Source: Gnetum montanum (Eukaryota; Streptophyta; Gnetopsida; Gnetales; Gnetaceae). From it: a stretch of 64,000 bases of DNA. The stretch covers positions 117,819 through 181,818 of the forward strand of contig MNCI01025002.1 of the NCBI GenBank assembly GCA_015680685.1, written 5' to 3'. The position numbers and the translations under genes are program-made. This document shows, in pieces, positions 1-11,393 of this stretch (positions are counted from its first letter, which is position 1; the number at the start of each line of letters is the position of its first letter). The notes under the pieces are model-generated. The model was not told the origin of the DNA. It did not search any database and saw only the letters and a program-made list of their open reading frames with translations.

Positions 1-35
1 TATGGTTGAGTGTAGGGGTACCTCGCCACTCATCA
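1..35 (+). mobile_element. 3' end of a truncated LTR
   Basis: The window opens inside the tail of an LTR ending in CACTCATCA. Nearly the same tail occurs on the minus strand at 41048-41082, and a related one ends both LTRs of element A (17551 and 26133). The bases after position 35 do not resemble a tRNA primer-binding site, so this is probably a 3' LTR or a solo LTR whose body lies off the left edge. Confidence 0.7.
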
Positions 36-622
36 TTCATAAAGACTCTCTCTCTTCCATGCTCTACCCTCTTGAATGGGTAGGGCATCCTAATTATATA
101 TGTATATGAATGGGTGATGCACAAAGTTTTGTAGTAGTAGCTAATGCATTCATGCTAACAAATTTGTTCTTCTAGAGAGTAAACATAAACAAATGAATAC
201 TACTTCATACATATAGTTACTTAGGCCCATAATGGGGTGGATTATGTCAAATGAGCCATTTAGAAATGCACTCGAAGGATTTTCCCTTGTCCAAACTCAC
301 TCAGATTAGATTGGATGGGGCTTTGTCTATCATTGTGTAGAACTATAGCAATAGGAACTCACTATATTGCTTCCTTTGTGGGGTATGGAAAGTACTATGG
401 ACCCTTTGCTAACCATCAATTATGGCAATGTTTAATGAATGGGGAGGCATTTTGGGAAAGGAGATGAGGTGCTAAGCCTAAATAAAGTTCTTTATATAAT
501 GAACAATAATTAAGTATTTATGACTTTACTATATAAAAAGAAAAAAAAAAGAAATCTATATATCTAAATGTATATATCAATAGATATATGGATATTCCCA
601 TGTTGCTATTGATTTTGTTCTT
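36..622. other. intergenic, no gene seen
   Basis: AT-rich sequence with many stops in every frame. I see no recognisable coding or element structure. Confidence 0.5.
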
Positions 623-864
623 TCTATTATCCATAGTAAGAATCATAATGAAAAGTAAGAAGTAAGTCATTTAGGGTGATGGTAAGGTGCTCGTTTCCCA
701 AGTTAAAGACCTAGGTTTAAGGTAGGCACAACCACTCAAAGAGATAGGCTTTCACTCATCTACCAACCCTCTCAAGACCTTGCTTAGTAGAATGAGCAAT
801 GTGGCTCTAGGTGATTATCCTTTTCTTTATTATCCATAGTAAGAATCACAATGAAAGCAAGGAG
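623..864 (+). repeat. SINE-like insertion with long flanking repeat
   Basis: A segment of about 160 bp (663-824) is bracketed by a direct repeat of about 40 bp (623-662 and 825-864) with a handful of mismatches. The inserted part starts with a GGTGATGGTAAGGTGCTCG stretch resembling a Pol III A box, and about 35 bases later has a CTAGGTTTAAGG stretch resembling a decayed B box. That suggests a tRNA-derived SINE. The flanking repeat is longer than usual SINE target duplications, so a local duplication is an alternative. Confidence 0.4.
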
Positions 865-3800
865 TATGCTAAAGTAATTCCTGAAGTTTGTTTCCATCTT
901 AATCCTATTCATGGAAAACATTGCTTTGGGCACAACCCATAAAGCGCAGCCTAGGAATGGGTTGTATTGATTCGACTTTCCTTTATTTAGTTAAGGATCT
1001 TCCTTGAGCTATGATTTGGTAAGAAGAAGAGAGAAGTTAATTCTTGAAATACTTACCTTAATGTGAAGTAACAATGATCATACTTACTTCATCTTCAACT
1101 CTGCTCAGTCAAGGCCCAAGGTCATCTTTTAAATTCTTGAATTCTTGAACTTTTAGTTCCATCATTCTAGGCTCTTAGAAATCAAAGTTGGATTGTTAGT
1201 CAAAGTAACATTCTCATTCCATATCACTAGTGTTCAACTCAACCCTCTCTCACTTGACCCTCTCAAATGACAAGATCTTCCCCTATTAGTAGGCAAGGCC
1301 TCACAAACATGGTCATTTATTGTAGAAAATTGTCTGTTCTCCCTTGCCGCATATAGTATTGAACTATCTACCCATAGGGCGATATTGCCTACTCTGTGTA
1401 AGTTGAATTTTGTTTTTGTTCTTTGTCTCAGTGAAAGGTGGGGTAGGAATCCTGATCAAGCATGTGATGGCTTGAAAGTTGAGTCTGTATATAGAGTGAA
1501 AGTCTACTAGAACGTTCTTATTGAACACAGCTATGTGAAAGTAATGATTTACTTTTACTTCTTCTATCCCTTTTATTTCGCCTATTGAAAGTACAATCCC
1601 TTTTCTAGCAAGCCTTGGTTTCAATTAGTTAGGTCTCTACTTTCAAGCTATTCATTACCTTCTAAGTTCTACCCTTAGCTCCTCTTAGAATGGATGGCCT
1701 GAGTGCTCACTTAGTTGTACTCAACTATAAAAGGAATAAAAAATGCTAAATTCAATGTTGCTTATTATCTTTTTAAAATACCTCTAATTTTTTTAATGGA
1801 TACTTAAAGTATGTAATTGGATTTGGTACCGAAGTGGAGAATGCGTGGCTTTGATAATCTAATGGAATAGTATTTAAGTTTGGAAGGTAATGTTTGTCTT
1901 TTTTAAATAAAGTGATTGGATTTGGTACCTAGAGCGCTAAAATGTGTCCCTTGTGATTAGACTATAGAAAAGTCCAGTGGAATCCTGTTTGAGGTTGGAA
2001 AGTAGATTTCATTGTTTTAAGGGATAATGTGCATTCCTTTACTTTCGTGCATTATAGTTATCCATCCTTTTATTTCCGGATAAAACTACCACCGAAAGTA
2101 GTTGGAGAGACCGTGGGTTATGGTTCATACTGACCAGCTGTGTACCAACTGGAATCTGGTCTGCCACGTGCATTTCCGTACACTGATTTTCTTGATGACT
2201 TTGGAGCTACAAAATTGTATAACTGTCGTTTAACACTGTACGTAAAATGTAACAGGTCTTTATTTGTTTGAATTTCTTCTGCATAAGACATTTCTTATGA
2301 CGATTCTACAGCTTCTCGTTTCCTTTCAATACCAGCAACATGAAACTTGCAAATAGCAATGCATGAAGCTTGTAAAGAAAAGGCAGAATCTACCGCCTTG
2401 TAACCAGCTATTTTGTTCGACAATCTGCCGAGGGCTTTCGTAAATAATGATGAAAGTTTAGATTTGCATGGTTAAGATGCATACGCTTCGATCGAAGTAC
2501 TTGTTAATTTTGTTTATTTCTATTTAAAAAGTTGGCCACTTTTACAGGTAAATCCGATGTTTAAGAGGATAAAACAATAAATCCAAAAGCATTCCATATG
2601 ACTGTATGTTGTGTTGCAAGTTTATCTACTCAAAATAAGGTGTTTGTCAGATAGCCTGTTAACGAAGTTCAACGTTTTGGTTCTCCTTCACCTTTCATAA
2701 ATCATCTTTTGATTTACGGGAACTTTTGTTTCAATCGAGGAGCAACTTTTCATTTCATCCAGCAATTTTGAATTTTTAATACTTGAGCCATTTCTGGCGC
2801 TCCTGCAACAAATCTAAACGTTTACCAGAGTTTGAGACGTAGGTTTCTATTTTTGGCGGTCTTTATGATTCTCTCTGCTATTGATGATCAGGCGGACATG
2901 GATACTGCAACGGTGGTGCATTATTCCAATTTCCGGATCGTTAAAGATAAGCGACACGGATGGGACAGAATCATGAAGGCAACCTTGTCATTCATCGATT
3001 TCAGTCGGTATTCCAGTTGTAAAATGTCCAGATCTGCGACTTTGCCAAGGCCGAAGGAACATACATGCTCTGGCACGCGGATGCTTGAGTCTATACAATA
3101 AGCATCTTTTCAACGCGAGCTCGAACTTTCAGTTAAGTGTCAAACATCCGTCGAAAGATTTCCCGCTGCAGCGTTTCCGAAACTCTATCTTGATTTGCGG
3201 ATATAAGCTTCCACTTTCCTCGTAATTCTTAAAGCTTTTTTTAAATGTAAACCTTATCTAGGGATTACAACGTGCTGCTATAAGATAAGTCCATGTTCTT
3301 TTTTATTTTTCTTATTTTAACGCCTGTGTGGGCTCATGATGTAGTAATCCGCATGTTAATATTTGCATGTTAGATTGCATGACACTTGCAAAGATCTTGG
3401 CCTGTACTTACGGTCCGGAAAAATCTGAGCCGTGAACCTGTCAAACTTAGAAAAGCAAAAACATAGAATGTGCGGGAACCATACTTATGAGAAAGCGGAA
3501 CAAAAATTTGACGGTGAAGGAGCAAGGGCTGGCAGGGGAGGAGGCATGAATGATGCATAGCTGCGCAGTTCGTTGTCTGGAAGCCGTAACTGTGCTTTGG
3601 AGCTTTTGAAATACAGACGTCAGAAATGGAAAGCATGTCGGGGTTTCTTGAAAGCGCCTTTAAACAAAAGGCAGATGCATAAACGGAAGAAAACAAAAGC
3701 TGCGCAACATCGACCAGGGCCGGACGATCGACAGATGATCGCAGAGGACGTCTAAGGTACGCATCCGCGTACCATATGCACAGCGCCGTAATAGTGCGTA

Positions 3801-4730
3801 GAGAAAAGGCCGTGTGAGAAGAACTGTTCCGTTCGACCGTGAAACTGCAACCACAGCTGCTTGTCGTTATCTTTGGCAAATTTCGAAAAAATTTTGTCGG
3901 TTCTATAGCATTGCCGGGGCCTAGCGCATCTTCTGTTTGGCGCTGTTACTTGTACTCGTCACATGTTCTGGCGATCATGCCTGGTGACTGCATTTCTCTG
4001 TGATTCCTCCGCAGTCGGCTCCGTTCACAGTCCACCTGCATTTCCGCTTCTGTTGCGTCCCGTGATCCCGCTCATGCGAAATCGTAAAATCTGTGTATTT
4101 TGATCTTTAAAATATAAAAATCTTGCGTTTTCGTTTGGCCTGCCTGTTAATCTTCCCGTTTTTGTTGATGTCACAGTTCGAACTGATGTTGCGAGCATCC
4201 GATAGCATTGGAATTAACCTACTATTATCTGATCCTTTCCCGTAAATTTGGAATTAGGAGTTTTCTGTATCTTTATCCTAGATAACCCCGGGTGTAACAA
4301 AAAGATGCTGTGAAACTCCATGATATGCTTTTCATCTTCTCTGTGAGTGTTTTGACAATGATGTAATGTCCTTGTACGTTTTTTTGAACAGACTAGGTGA
4401 GCGCGAAGCAAGCCTGGTATTTCGATAGTTTGCCGAAGATGGGCCGGGCGTCCGTGTGGGTGTTATAACAAGTTTCAGATTGTGTAAGTAGAAACCAAGG
4501 GTCTTGCTCAAATTTAAAGCAACAATGTTACCTTAAATGTGGTAGAATTGCTTCTTAATTTGCCTCGAGTCTGGAAAGTTGTACCTCTTGAACGTTATTG
4601 GGCTTTTATTACCCATCCCTTTCTGTCTCTTTAAGTGTTGCTTTTTAATCTTCCACGAACATGTCTTTCTTGGTCTCCTCTACCTCACATTTAATTTAAG
4701 TCCTCCTGCGTTTCTGGGTATCCTTTGCAG
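865..4730. other. upstream region of the kinase gene, non-coding
   Basis: I recognise no protein here. From about 2.0 kb onward the base composition is more balanced and lacks transposon signatures, so this probably contains the promoter, 5' UTR exon(s) and a 5' UTR intron of the kinase at 4768. The longest open frame, on the minus strand at 3370-3879, has no recognisable domain and is probably chance. Confidence 0.5.
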
Positions 4731-4731
4731 G
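4721..4731 (+). other. splice acceptor of a 5' UTR intron (predicted)
   Basis: A pyrimidine-rich stretch ends in TCCTTTGCAG at 4730, 37 bases before the predicted kinase ATG at 4768. This suggests the 5' UTR is spliced. The matching donor upstream was not identified. The frame upstream of the ATG runs back through this acceptor only by chance. Confidence 0.45.
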
Positions 4732-4767
4732 CTGTTTAGCAATCCACTGAACAGGAGTTTATACAAG

Positions 4768-7700
4768 ATGTATGCCAATGTTAATAGCAGAGGCAGGAGC
4801 TCGATTGTTTTACATGATTATTGTGGCATGGACAGTCTGAACGGCACCAGGTCTCTGCCTCTACCAGAGGAAGGCGATCATCCCTTGGTCAAAGAGTTAA
4901 GGCGAGTGGCCTCATGGTCTAACTATCTAAAATCTGTAGGGGAAGAAGATAACACGGATGAAGAGTGGGGGGTGGACAGGTCTCAGCTTGTGATTACGAA
5001 AAAGTTTGCTTCGGGGATGTACAGTAGCTTATACCATGGGTTTTACAAGCAAAGGCCTGTTGCATTGAAAGTAATGGTGAATCCTGAAGGCGATGAAGTT
5101 GTAGCTGCCAAACTGGAGAAGGAATTTGCCGCCGAGGCATCGTTTCTTTTCAGGCTTCGACATCCCAACATCATAGACGTAAGCTCTCTTTCTCGCTTTT
5201 CCTAGCATTTACAATTGAAATTTTCGAATTAAAAAATGTTCTTGCATTTTATATGCAAAAATTATACGTGTTTAGTAATCATATTGCATAACTAATTATA
5301 AAACTTTCTGAGCTGTTATCCTAAGATTGGGGTATTTGTAAATGATTATTCTGGAATAAGATTTCTCTCTTTTTCAATGTTGGAATTGTACATGCTTTCA
5401 TATTTTTTGAAAATTTGAACTTCTACCAATGCATGTTCCTTTTTCTTGCAGAGCAGACAAATAACTATTGTAGGGTTTAGAATAATGTGTTTTCACCTGC
5501 AGTTGTTGCTTTGAGAAGAATATTTTCATATCCATCTTAAAATTATAGCCCCTTGGTAACTGCATGCAGATGCGCTAATTTTGCTTCGTTATTTTAAGAT
5601 TTTACATGTGATTTCTTTTTCTTGAATGAATTGTTTGTCATTCTAAAATAAAGTCATTGGTATTGATCACATAATGATATTTATCACAATGTTATTTTGA
5701 TCTATATAATAGTTCTGTTAAAATACTGTGTGTAGCTACTGATAGAGTTCTGGTTAATGTTGTCTGGTAATGTCTTTGATTCTAGGTATAGACATGTATG
5801 TCTTGTGAACAAACAAAAATTAAAGTTAGTTGTGTGACTAAGGTAGTTGTCCTATATTCTTATGTACCAAAATCCCTACATTTTGTGACGTCAATATAAT
5901 CTGTAGATGGATATTTATAATGTTGGTATTTGAAGACATAAATTTACTTTAAAAATATATGGAATACTGACTAACTAGGTTATAATCTACTTTGAACAGT
6001 TTGTTGCAGCATGCAAGAAACCTCCAGTATATTGTGTCATCACTGAATATCTATCTGGAGGCTCATTGAGATCATATCTTTTTAAACAAGAGCCTCATTC
6101 CCTGCCATTGAGTCTTATCTTGAAGATGGCCCTTGATATTGCTAAAGGGATGCAATATCTTCATTCAAAAGGAATAATTCACAGAGATCTCAAATCAGAT
6201 AATCTGCTATTGGATGACAACATGCATGTGAAAGTCGCTGATTTTGGAGTTTCATGTTTTGAATCTCAATGTAGTCAGGCTAGAAAAGGATGCATGGGTA
6301 CTGTTCGGTGGATGGCACCAGAGATGATAAAGGAAAAGCGATACACAAGAAAAGTTGATGTATACAGCTTTGGTATTGTTCTCTGGGAGCTTCTTACAGC
6401 ACAATATCCATTCCAAGAAATGACACTTGAGCAAGTAGGGTATGCAGTATCACACAAGGTATGCAATGCATATTTCAGATATAAGGAAAACTGTATGTTG
6501 CAAGGATAAGTGGTTTCATGTAGATGTAATACAAACTTTTATATCGCTATTTGAAATTGTATAATGCAGGTTGTACCTCTCTCTCTCTCTTTAATGAAAT
6601 TTATCCATGGTAGGAAAAAGTATCAGGTGACTTAAATTGTAGAATGCATTTATCAGTTTATCAAAAGCTTTAAATAATTAACATTTTAGCTGTCACTTTT
6701 GACCATAATATTTGATTACCGAAGTCATCATCATCATCTTGGTACCTTTATCCCATCATAGGCAGACTATTAATGTAGGTGAAGGATTTTCTGAATGTAT
6801 ATTTTTACCATGTCCCCAAGTGGCACATGTCTCAGCAAACCTCTTGTAATTGAGCCTGTAACTTGTAGACCACAAGCCACATGCTTTAACCAAGTGAGCA
6901 ATGCTTCACTGACTTTTGATTAAAGAAATAAACTGTTGAAATAACAACACTAAGTCAATGTAACTTGGTTTTTGTGGTATCTTACATTTAGAAAAAAATG
7001 TGTTTCTTGATATACATTTTCAGTTTTATCATGATGTTGCCACACGAAGTATTCACTTTGAGGTTGGTGGCTTACCCTTGATCTTTTGTACTAAACCAGG
7101 GGAACTAAATGCATAATCCAGGAATAATCGTTATCGTTATAATATTTATTTTTATCTCCTTCAAACTATGATCTTGGATTTGGGTTCTAACAACTATTAT
7201 CAAAAGAAATCAAAATGCTAACCTCAGCACAAAAAGAGAAGCAAATGAAAAAGGAACTAGAAAGCAGATATTTCCTTTTAAAAGATGCAACCAGCTGATT
7301 CAATGTGGGATTCTCTAACATATAATAAGGTGCTTTTGGTGGTTCATCTTCTACATTTATTTTTGTCGAGAGCAAACAAATGCTTGACAACGAAAATTGG
7401 ATGTTTTAATGTTCATTTAGGATAAACTGGAACTACTTCTTGAATATCAAAGATAGTATGTTTACCAAGTTCCAGGTATACCGGGATGCCACCCACATTA
7501 ATTCTCAATTCCAGCTTTTTTACAATACCATCTAATCTTAATTGATCTCTTGCAATTTTTCTTCATCCTTTCAGAATTCACATTTTGTTCTTTTTAAATA
7601 TTTATTGATAAGGAAGTTCTGTTATTTTATAAGAAATTCACTTCTCTATTCTCTTCATCCTATTATCCTGGATTGTAATTTAGTATAATTTTTAGCATTT

Positions 7701-8968
7701 GAAATTATCAAGATTTTAATTCATATAACGATTAATGATATTGATAACCTCTGATTTTTGATAACCAGTATATGATATATCACAATCAGTGCATAGGGCA
7801 TGACACCGGAGAATTTGTTCTGAACAATTTTAAAAGGCATGACTTAACTGTAATAATACATTTTGTCAACTAAAAATAGCACAATCATTGTATCAAAGAC
7901 AAATATCTCCTAAAGATAGCAATTGGGGCTGTGATTCAAATATTATGATATTTGGCTACCTTTAGAACTTTATTTATGATCTTAATATTGTTAAGCAGTT
8001 TTCCTTAAAGTTCACATTATAAAATTTAGTGTGTGTGTCGAGTCCTTTAGACTACGAGAATTTGAGTTCTCTAAATTTTGTCATTTTTCAAGATACTAGC
8101 AATAAAGTTTTTTGCACTAACCTTGTTTAGTTTGTTATTATTGAAGTCTTCAACAAACATTTCAATATTAATGAAGATGCTTAATATAGTTATCGAGTGG
8201 ATTCCCAGATGTAGTCATATTTCATCTTTTGACACATAGCATGGGTTAGTACAAGGGAGGTCTGAAACGCTGAATCTACATAACAATAAATTTTATCCAT
8301 AGGTTCATATCAACATATTGCTGGAGCAATTGTAAACTATTGTAATCTAGGATGATGGAATTTGAAGAGTCAGGGAAAACCCTGAATGGTTATTTCAACA
8401 CAACTTCATAGGTAAGTAGATTAAGCTATGGCTTTACGCAGAACTGGGCAATTCAAGTAAGCTTGCCTTTCTGTATTTGCAATTCTGTATGGCTTAGAGG
8501 TGGATATGATCTTTTTATGCCCAGAGTACTGAATGTTCAGGGTGTTTATTCATGGCTCCAGTTTACTTTGTAACTTGTATTTTAGTATGACTTTTTAAAA
8601 AGTTTATTAGAAATATTATTAATTATGCTATGTCAAGAAGAAATTCCCCATGCAATAACAATGTTAAAAGATTCCTTTACATCACTTTTTTAGATCCGTT
8701 GGGGTCCAAGATGGTGTTAAAGAATTGTTTGTTAATTTTGTTGCAGAATGCTCGTCCAGAGCTGCCAACTGCTTGTCCACCTGGGATTGCTCATCTTATT
8801 AAGCAGTGTTGGGCGACAGACCCAAAAAAGCGTCCCATCTTTGATCAAATTGTTTGTCTTCTCGAGTTTTTCATTGCTTCTTTAAGGGACGATCCTGGAT
8901 TTCTTTTGTATTATAAGCCTATTAGGCAGCAGAAATTTTTCCATAGGTTGAAGACTTGCATCCGCTGA
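4768..8968 (+). CDS. Raf-like dual-specificity protein kinase, HT1-like
   Basis: Three exons, 4768-5178, 6000-6458 and 8747-8968, joined in phase 0 at GT-AG introns of 821 and 2288 bp, encode 363 aa. The glycine loop is the relaxed FASGMYSSLYHG form (residues 80-91) typical of this group. The ATP lysine is K101 in VALKVM. The catalytic loop HRDLKSDN is at 198-205, DFG at 218-220, APE at 243-245, and CWATDPKKRP supplies the C-lobe arginine. HT1-type Raf-like kinases of plants act in cytosolic signalling, in Arabidopsis in stomatal CO2 and temperature responses; the same role here is inference. The start was chosen as the first in-frame ATG after the predicted 5' UTR acceptor. Length and architecture are normal, with no stops, so the gene looks functional. 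Confidence 0.9.
6735..6915 (-). repeat. possible tRNA-derived SINE in kinase intron 2
   Basis: On the minus strand, a TGGTTAAAGCATGTGG stretch resembling an A box is followed by ACAGGCTCAATTAC, which resembles a weak B box, at roughly tRNA-like spacing. Ends and target duplication are not clear. A unique intron sequence remains possible. Confidence 0.3.
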
Positions 8969-10271
8969 CTGGCCATGGATATGTTATGGATTAGATGTTG
9001 ATAGAGTCCCCAATGCAACAATAGACACTTTATGTGGATCCTGGAATATATAGTAACAAAAACTCTTAAGAGTTTTCATAATATGTGGCTCGGCTTGTCA
9101 TGATTATCATGAAGCCTAGTGGGTTGTAATTTTGTCATAGTTGGCTAGGAGATATCCAGTGAATCCGTTTATATATCTGCCTTTTCTCTGATGATGGCAG
9201 TACATTTATTGATTGCTTTCATGATTTCTGCATGTTTAGGCAAGCTAATGGAATGCATAAAGTTTCGAAGAAACCCTGGGATGTTTGCCATCAATCATTT
9301 ATGCAAGATTTGAAAATGCTTTGCATGCTCAAATACGATGCTATGTTTATATTCATGGTTCAGGTAGCTGCATCATAATATATCTTTGAAAATCTAGTGT
9401 ATTTGAATTGTTTATTTGTAATCAATTTCGATAGCTATTGCCTCCACTATCCTTGGAATTAGTTATTGCCTAGCTGAAAAAGAAATTACACTTTCCCAGT
9501 CCATATTTCATCATTCTAAAGAAAGTTTTGCATCACTTGTTATTTACATTTTTTACACATCATTGTTGTGAATGTTGTTTTGCTATCTTGAAATTTGTAT
9601 TACTGGCGTGCATCCATTACATAATAGATAGGAAGCGACTTTATGGACTGAAATATTTCTATTTTTTCGTTGTATTTTATGATGATTGATTGGTATATTT
9701 ATTTTTAAATTTGCATTTTGGGTGTTTCGTTTAGCAGAAAAAGATAATGTTAATGCCCCGTTTCAGAATTCAAAGTGGATTCTTCTGCTTTCCCAGTTTC
9801 TTTCCCTTATCCATACAAATGTACATTTCTACCGCGAGTAATAGACCCAACAGCCAGATTGGCAAAACTTTATTCGTCCATTAAGAGCTTGTATCCACAG
9901 GGGACACAATGATATCTTGAAATGCCTTTTCCACGCTAGAATCTCTGATGAATGCATTGCTGTTTAAATTGCCCTTGCCTGCCAAGAATAGTGATTTAAT
10001 GTTCTTTTATTATGTTTTATTAAAGAAATGTAGCGGATGAACTTTAGTTTCATTGGAAGCCTTCGACTATTGAAGCAATAAAACAATGTTCATGTTCGTT
10101 GATGGTGACATAATGCTAGTTTCTTATAGGTAATTGTAAAATGAATAATGCTTTGGTGCTATGATTTTTTTCCTTTGCAAGGAAAAGGATAAAAATATAT
10201 TAAAAAAAAACATTAGAGCCTTCAAGGAAGTGTGACCATCCGGGGGACCCCAGAAAGGAAGAAATCAGAAA

Positions 10272-10317
10272 GACAAGTCACCTGAAATCACCGTGACAAG
10301 TCGCCTGAAATCACCGT
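10272..10317. repeat. 23-bp tandem duplication
   Basis: Two adjacent copies (10272-10294, 10295-10317) differ at one base. They lie next to a second, larger tandem duplication, so the stretch is probably a repeat-rich relic. Confidence 0.75.
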
Positions 10318-10339
10318 GACAACATAGGTGTGCTGCTAA

Positions 10340-10478
10340 GTACCAAGGAAGCATATTTTCAGCCCATAGAGTGCCAACAGAAGAAAAGGCCCCAACCGGG
10401 GCGCCGCAAAGTATAAAGGAATCATATTTTCAGCCCATAGAGTGCCAACGGTAAAAAAGGCCCCAACCAACCGGTGCC
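10340..10478. repeat. about 70-bp tandem duplication
   Basis: Two diverged copies (10340-10410 and 10411-10478) share the core CATATTTTCAGCCCATAGAG and a run beginning AAAGGCCCCAACC. The source is not recognised. Confidence 0.7.
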
Positions 10479-10592
10479 ATCTTAGGGGCGAAAAAAAAAC
10501 CCATACATAAGAACCCTGTAGAAACTAGAAACTGCCATGCATGTAGAAATGGGCAAAGATCAATGTTTTTGGGTATAAGTCATTATGACAGG

Positions 10593-10806
10593 TGTAACAT
10601 CCCATGCCTCGTTAAGGGCAGAATTGTATTATTAATCATGTAATTAGTTTTTGAAAAAAGGGGTGCCTTGTTATGAGGAGTTGTAATTATTCATATTACC
10701 TTTGAAAATGGGTTTACCTATGACATTTAAGGTCAACCTTAGAGGTTATATTGACATATAGTTGTGGAGTTAGAGTTGGGTGACGTGGGACAAAAGGGAC
10801 TATCAT
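10593..10806 (+). mobile_element. element G 5' LTR, left part
   Basis: Begins TGTAACATCCC, the inverted match of the GGGATGTCACA that closes the LTR at 27098. The LTR is interrupted at 10806 by element F and resumes at 26832. Rejoined length is about 480 bp. It is the outermost level of a three-level nest. Confidence 0.7.
10802..10806. repeat. target site duplication of element F, left copy
   Basis: ATCAT lies directly before F's terminal TGTAACA and is repeated exactly at 26827-26831 directly after the other F end. Confidence 0.8.
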
Positions 10807-11381
10807 TGTAACAACGTTGCCTTGACATTGTCTGGCACCCCAAGAAATTCACTAAGATGCAATGGATCTTAGGCAGAAGAATTGGGGAATATGTCTCAAG
10901 CAAGCAAGCAACTCAACAGTGAGTGCAAGTAGAAACACAGTTTCTTAACATATATGGCAATGCACCTCACAGAGGGTAACTAACTCCAAAATGAGGACCA
11001 TGCAAACAAGCACACAAACAACCTTGTAGACAACATCGGTGGGAGAGGAAACAATGCACGTACAAGAGGTGCCTCACCCCCAGATCTCTCACAATCTGGT
11101 ACAAGATGTGGCTTGGCACTGCACCAAAACTATCTAATCTTGGTTGCCTACATATCTACGACTGTCGTAGAATCAGGGCCATGTAGTTCTCCGTGGTGAG
11201 GGTAGAATGAAGAGGACTTAAGAGAGTTACAACAGGAGAGTGTCCTGTTGCTAGCTTGGTACCGCCAAGCTAGGATGGATTTTCTAACACTTGAGTCACC
11301 CAAGGGCACCTCAAAGTGTTCCATGGCCCTTGAACCATGGCGAGAGCCCACGAGATCCACCACCCTAGGACATTTCTCACA
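10807..11381 (-). mobile_element. element F 3' LTR
   Basis: Aligns with 26247-26826 along most of its length, with scattered mostly transition differences. On the minus strand it starts TGTGAGAAATGTCC and ends CGTTGTTACA, giving TG...CA ends. Confidence 0.8.
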
Positions 11382-11393
11382 ATCCTTCCCTGC
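11382..11393 (-). promoter_or_regulatory. polypurine tract of element F
   Basis: Read on the minus strand this is GCAGGGAAGGAT, directly abutting the LTR start. It is the expected plus-strand priming site and supports the minus orientation of F. Confidence 0.6.

Larger units (their letters stand above)
8969..10592. other. 3' flank of the kinase gene
   Basis: The first few hundred bases are presumably 3' UTR. No further coding sequence was recognised. From about 10.2 kb the sequence becomes repetitive, with two tandem duplications listed separately, just left of the LTR that begins at 10593. Confidence 0.5.

Noticed and set aside
3370-3879. Long minus-strand open frame (169 codons) upstream of the kinase
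   Set aside because: No recognisable domain, Cys/Ser/Leu-rich as in chance frames, and it overlaps the likely promoter or 5' UTR of the kinase on the opposite strand.
10172-10190. Perfect 8-bp hairpin TTTTCCTTTGCAAGGAAAA
   Set aside because: A lone short palindrome with no linked gene or element end; expected by chance in 64 kb of AT-rich DNA.
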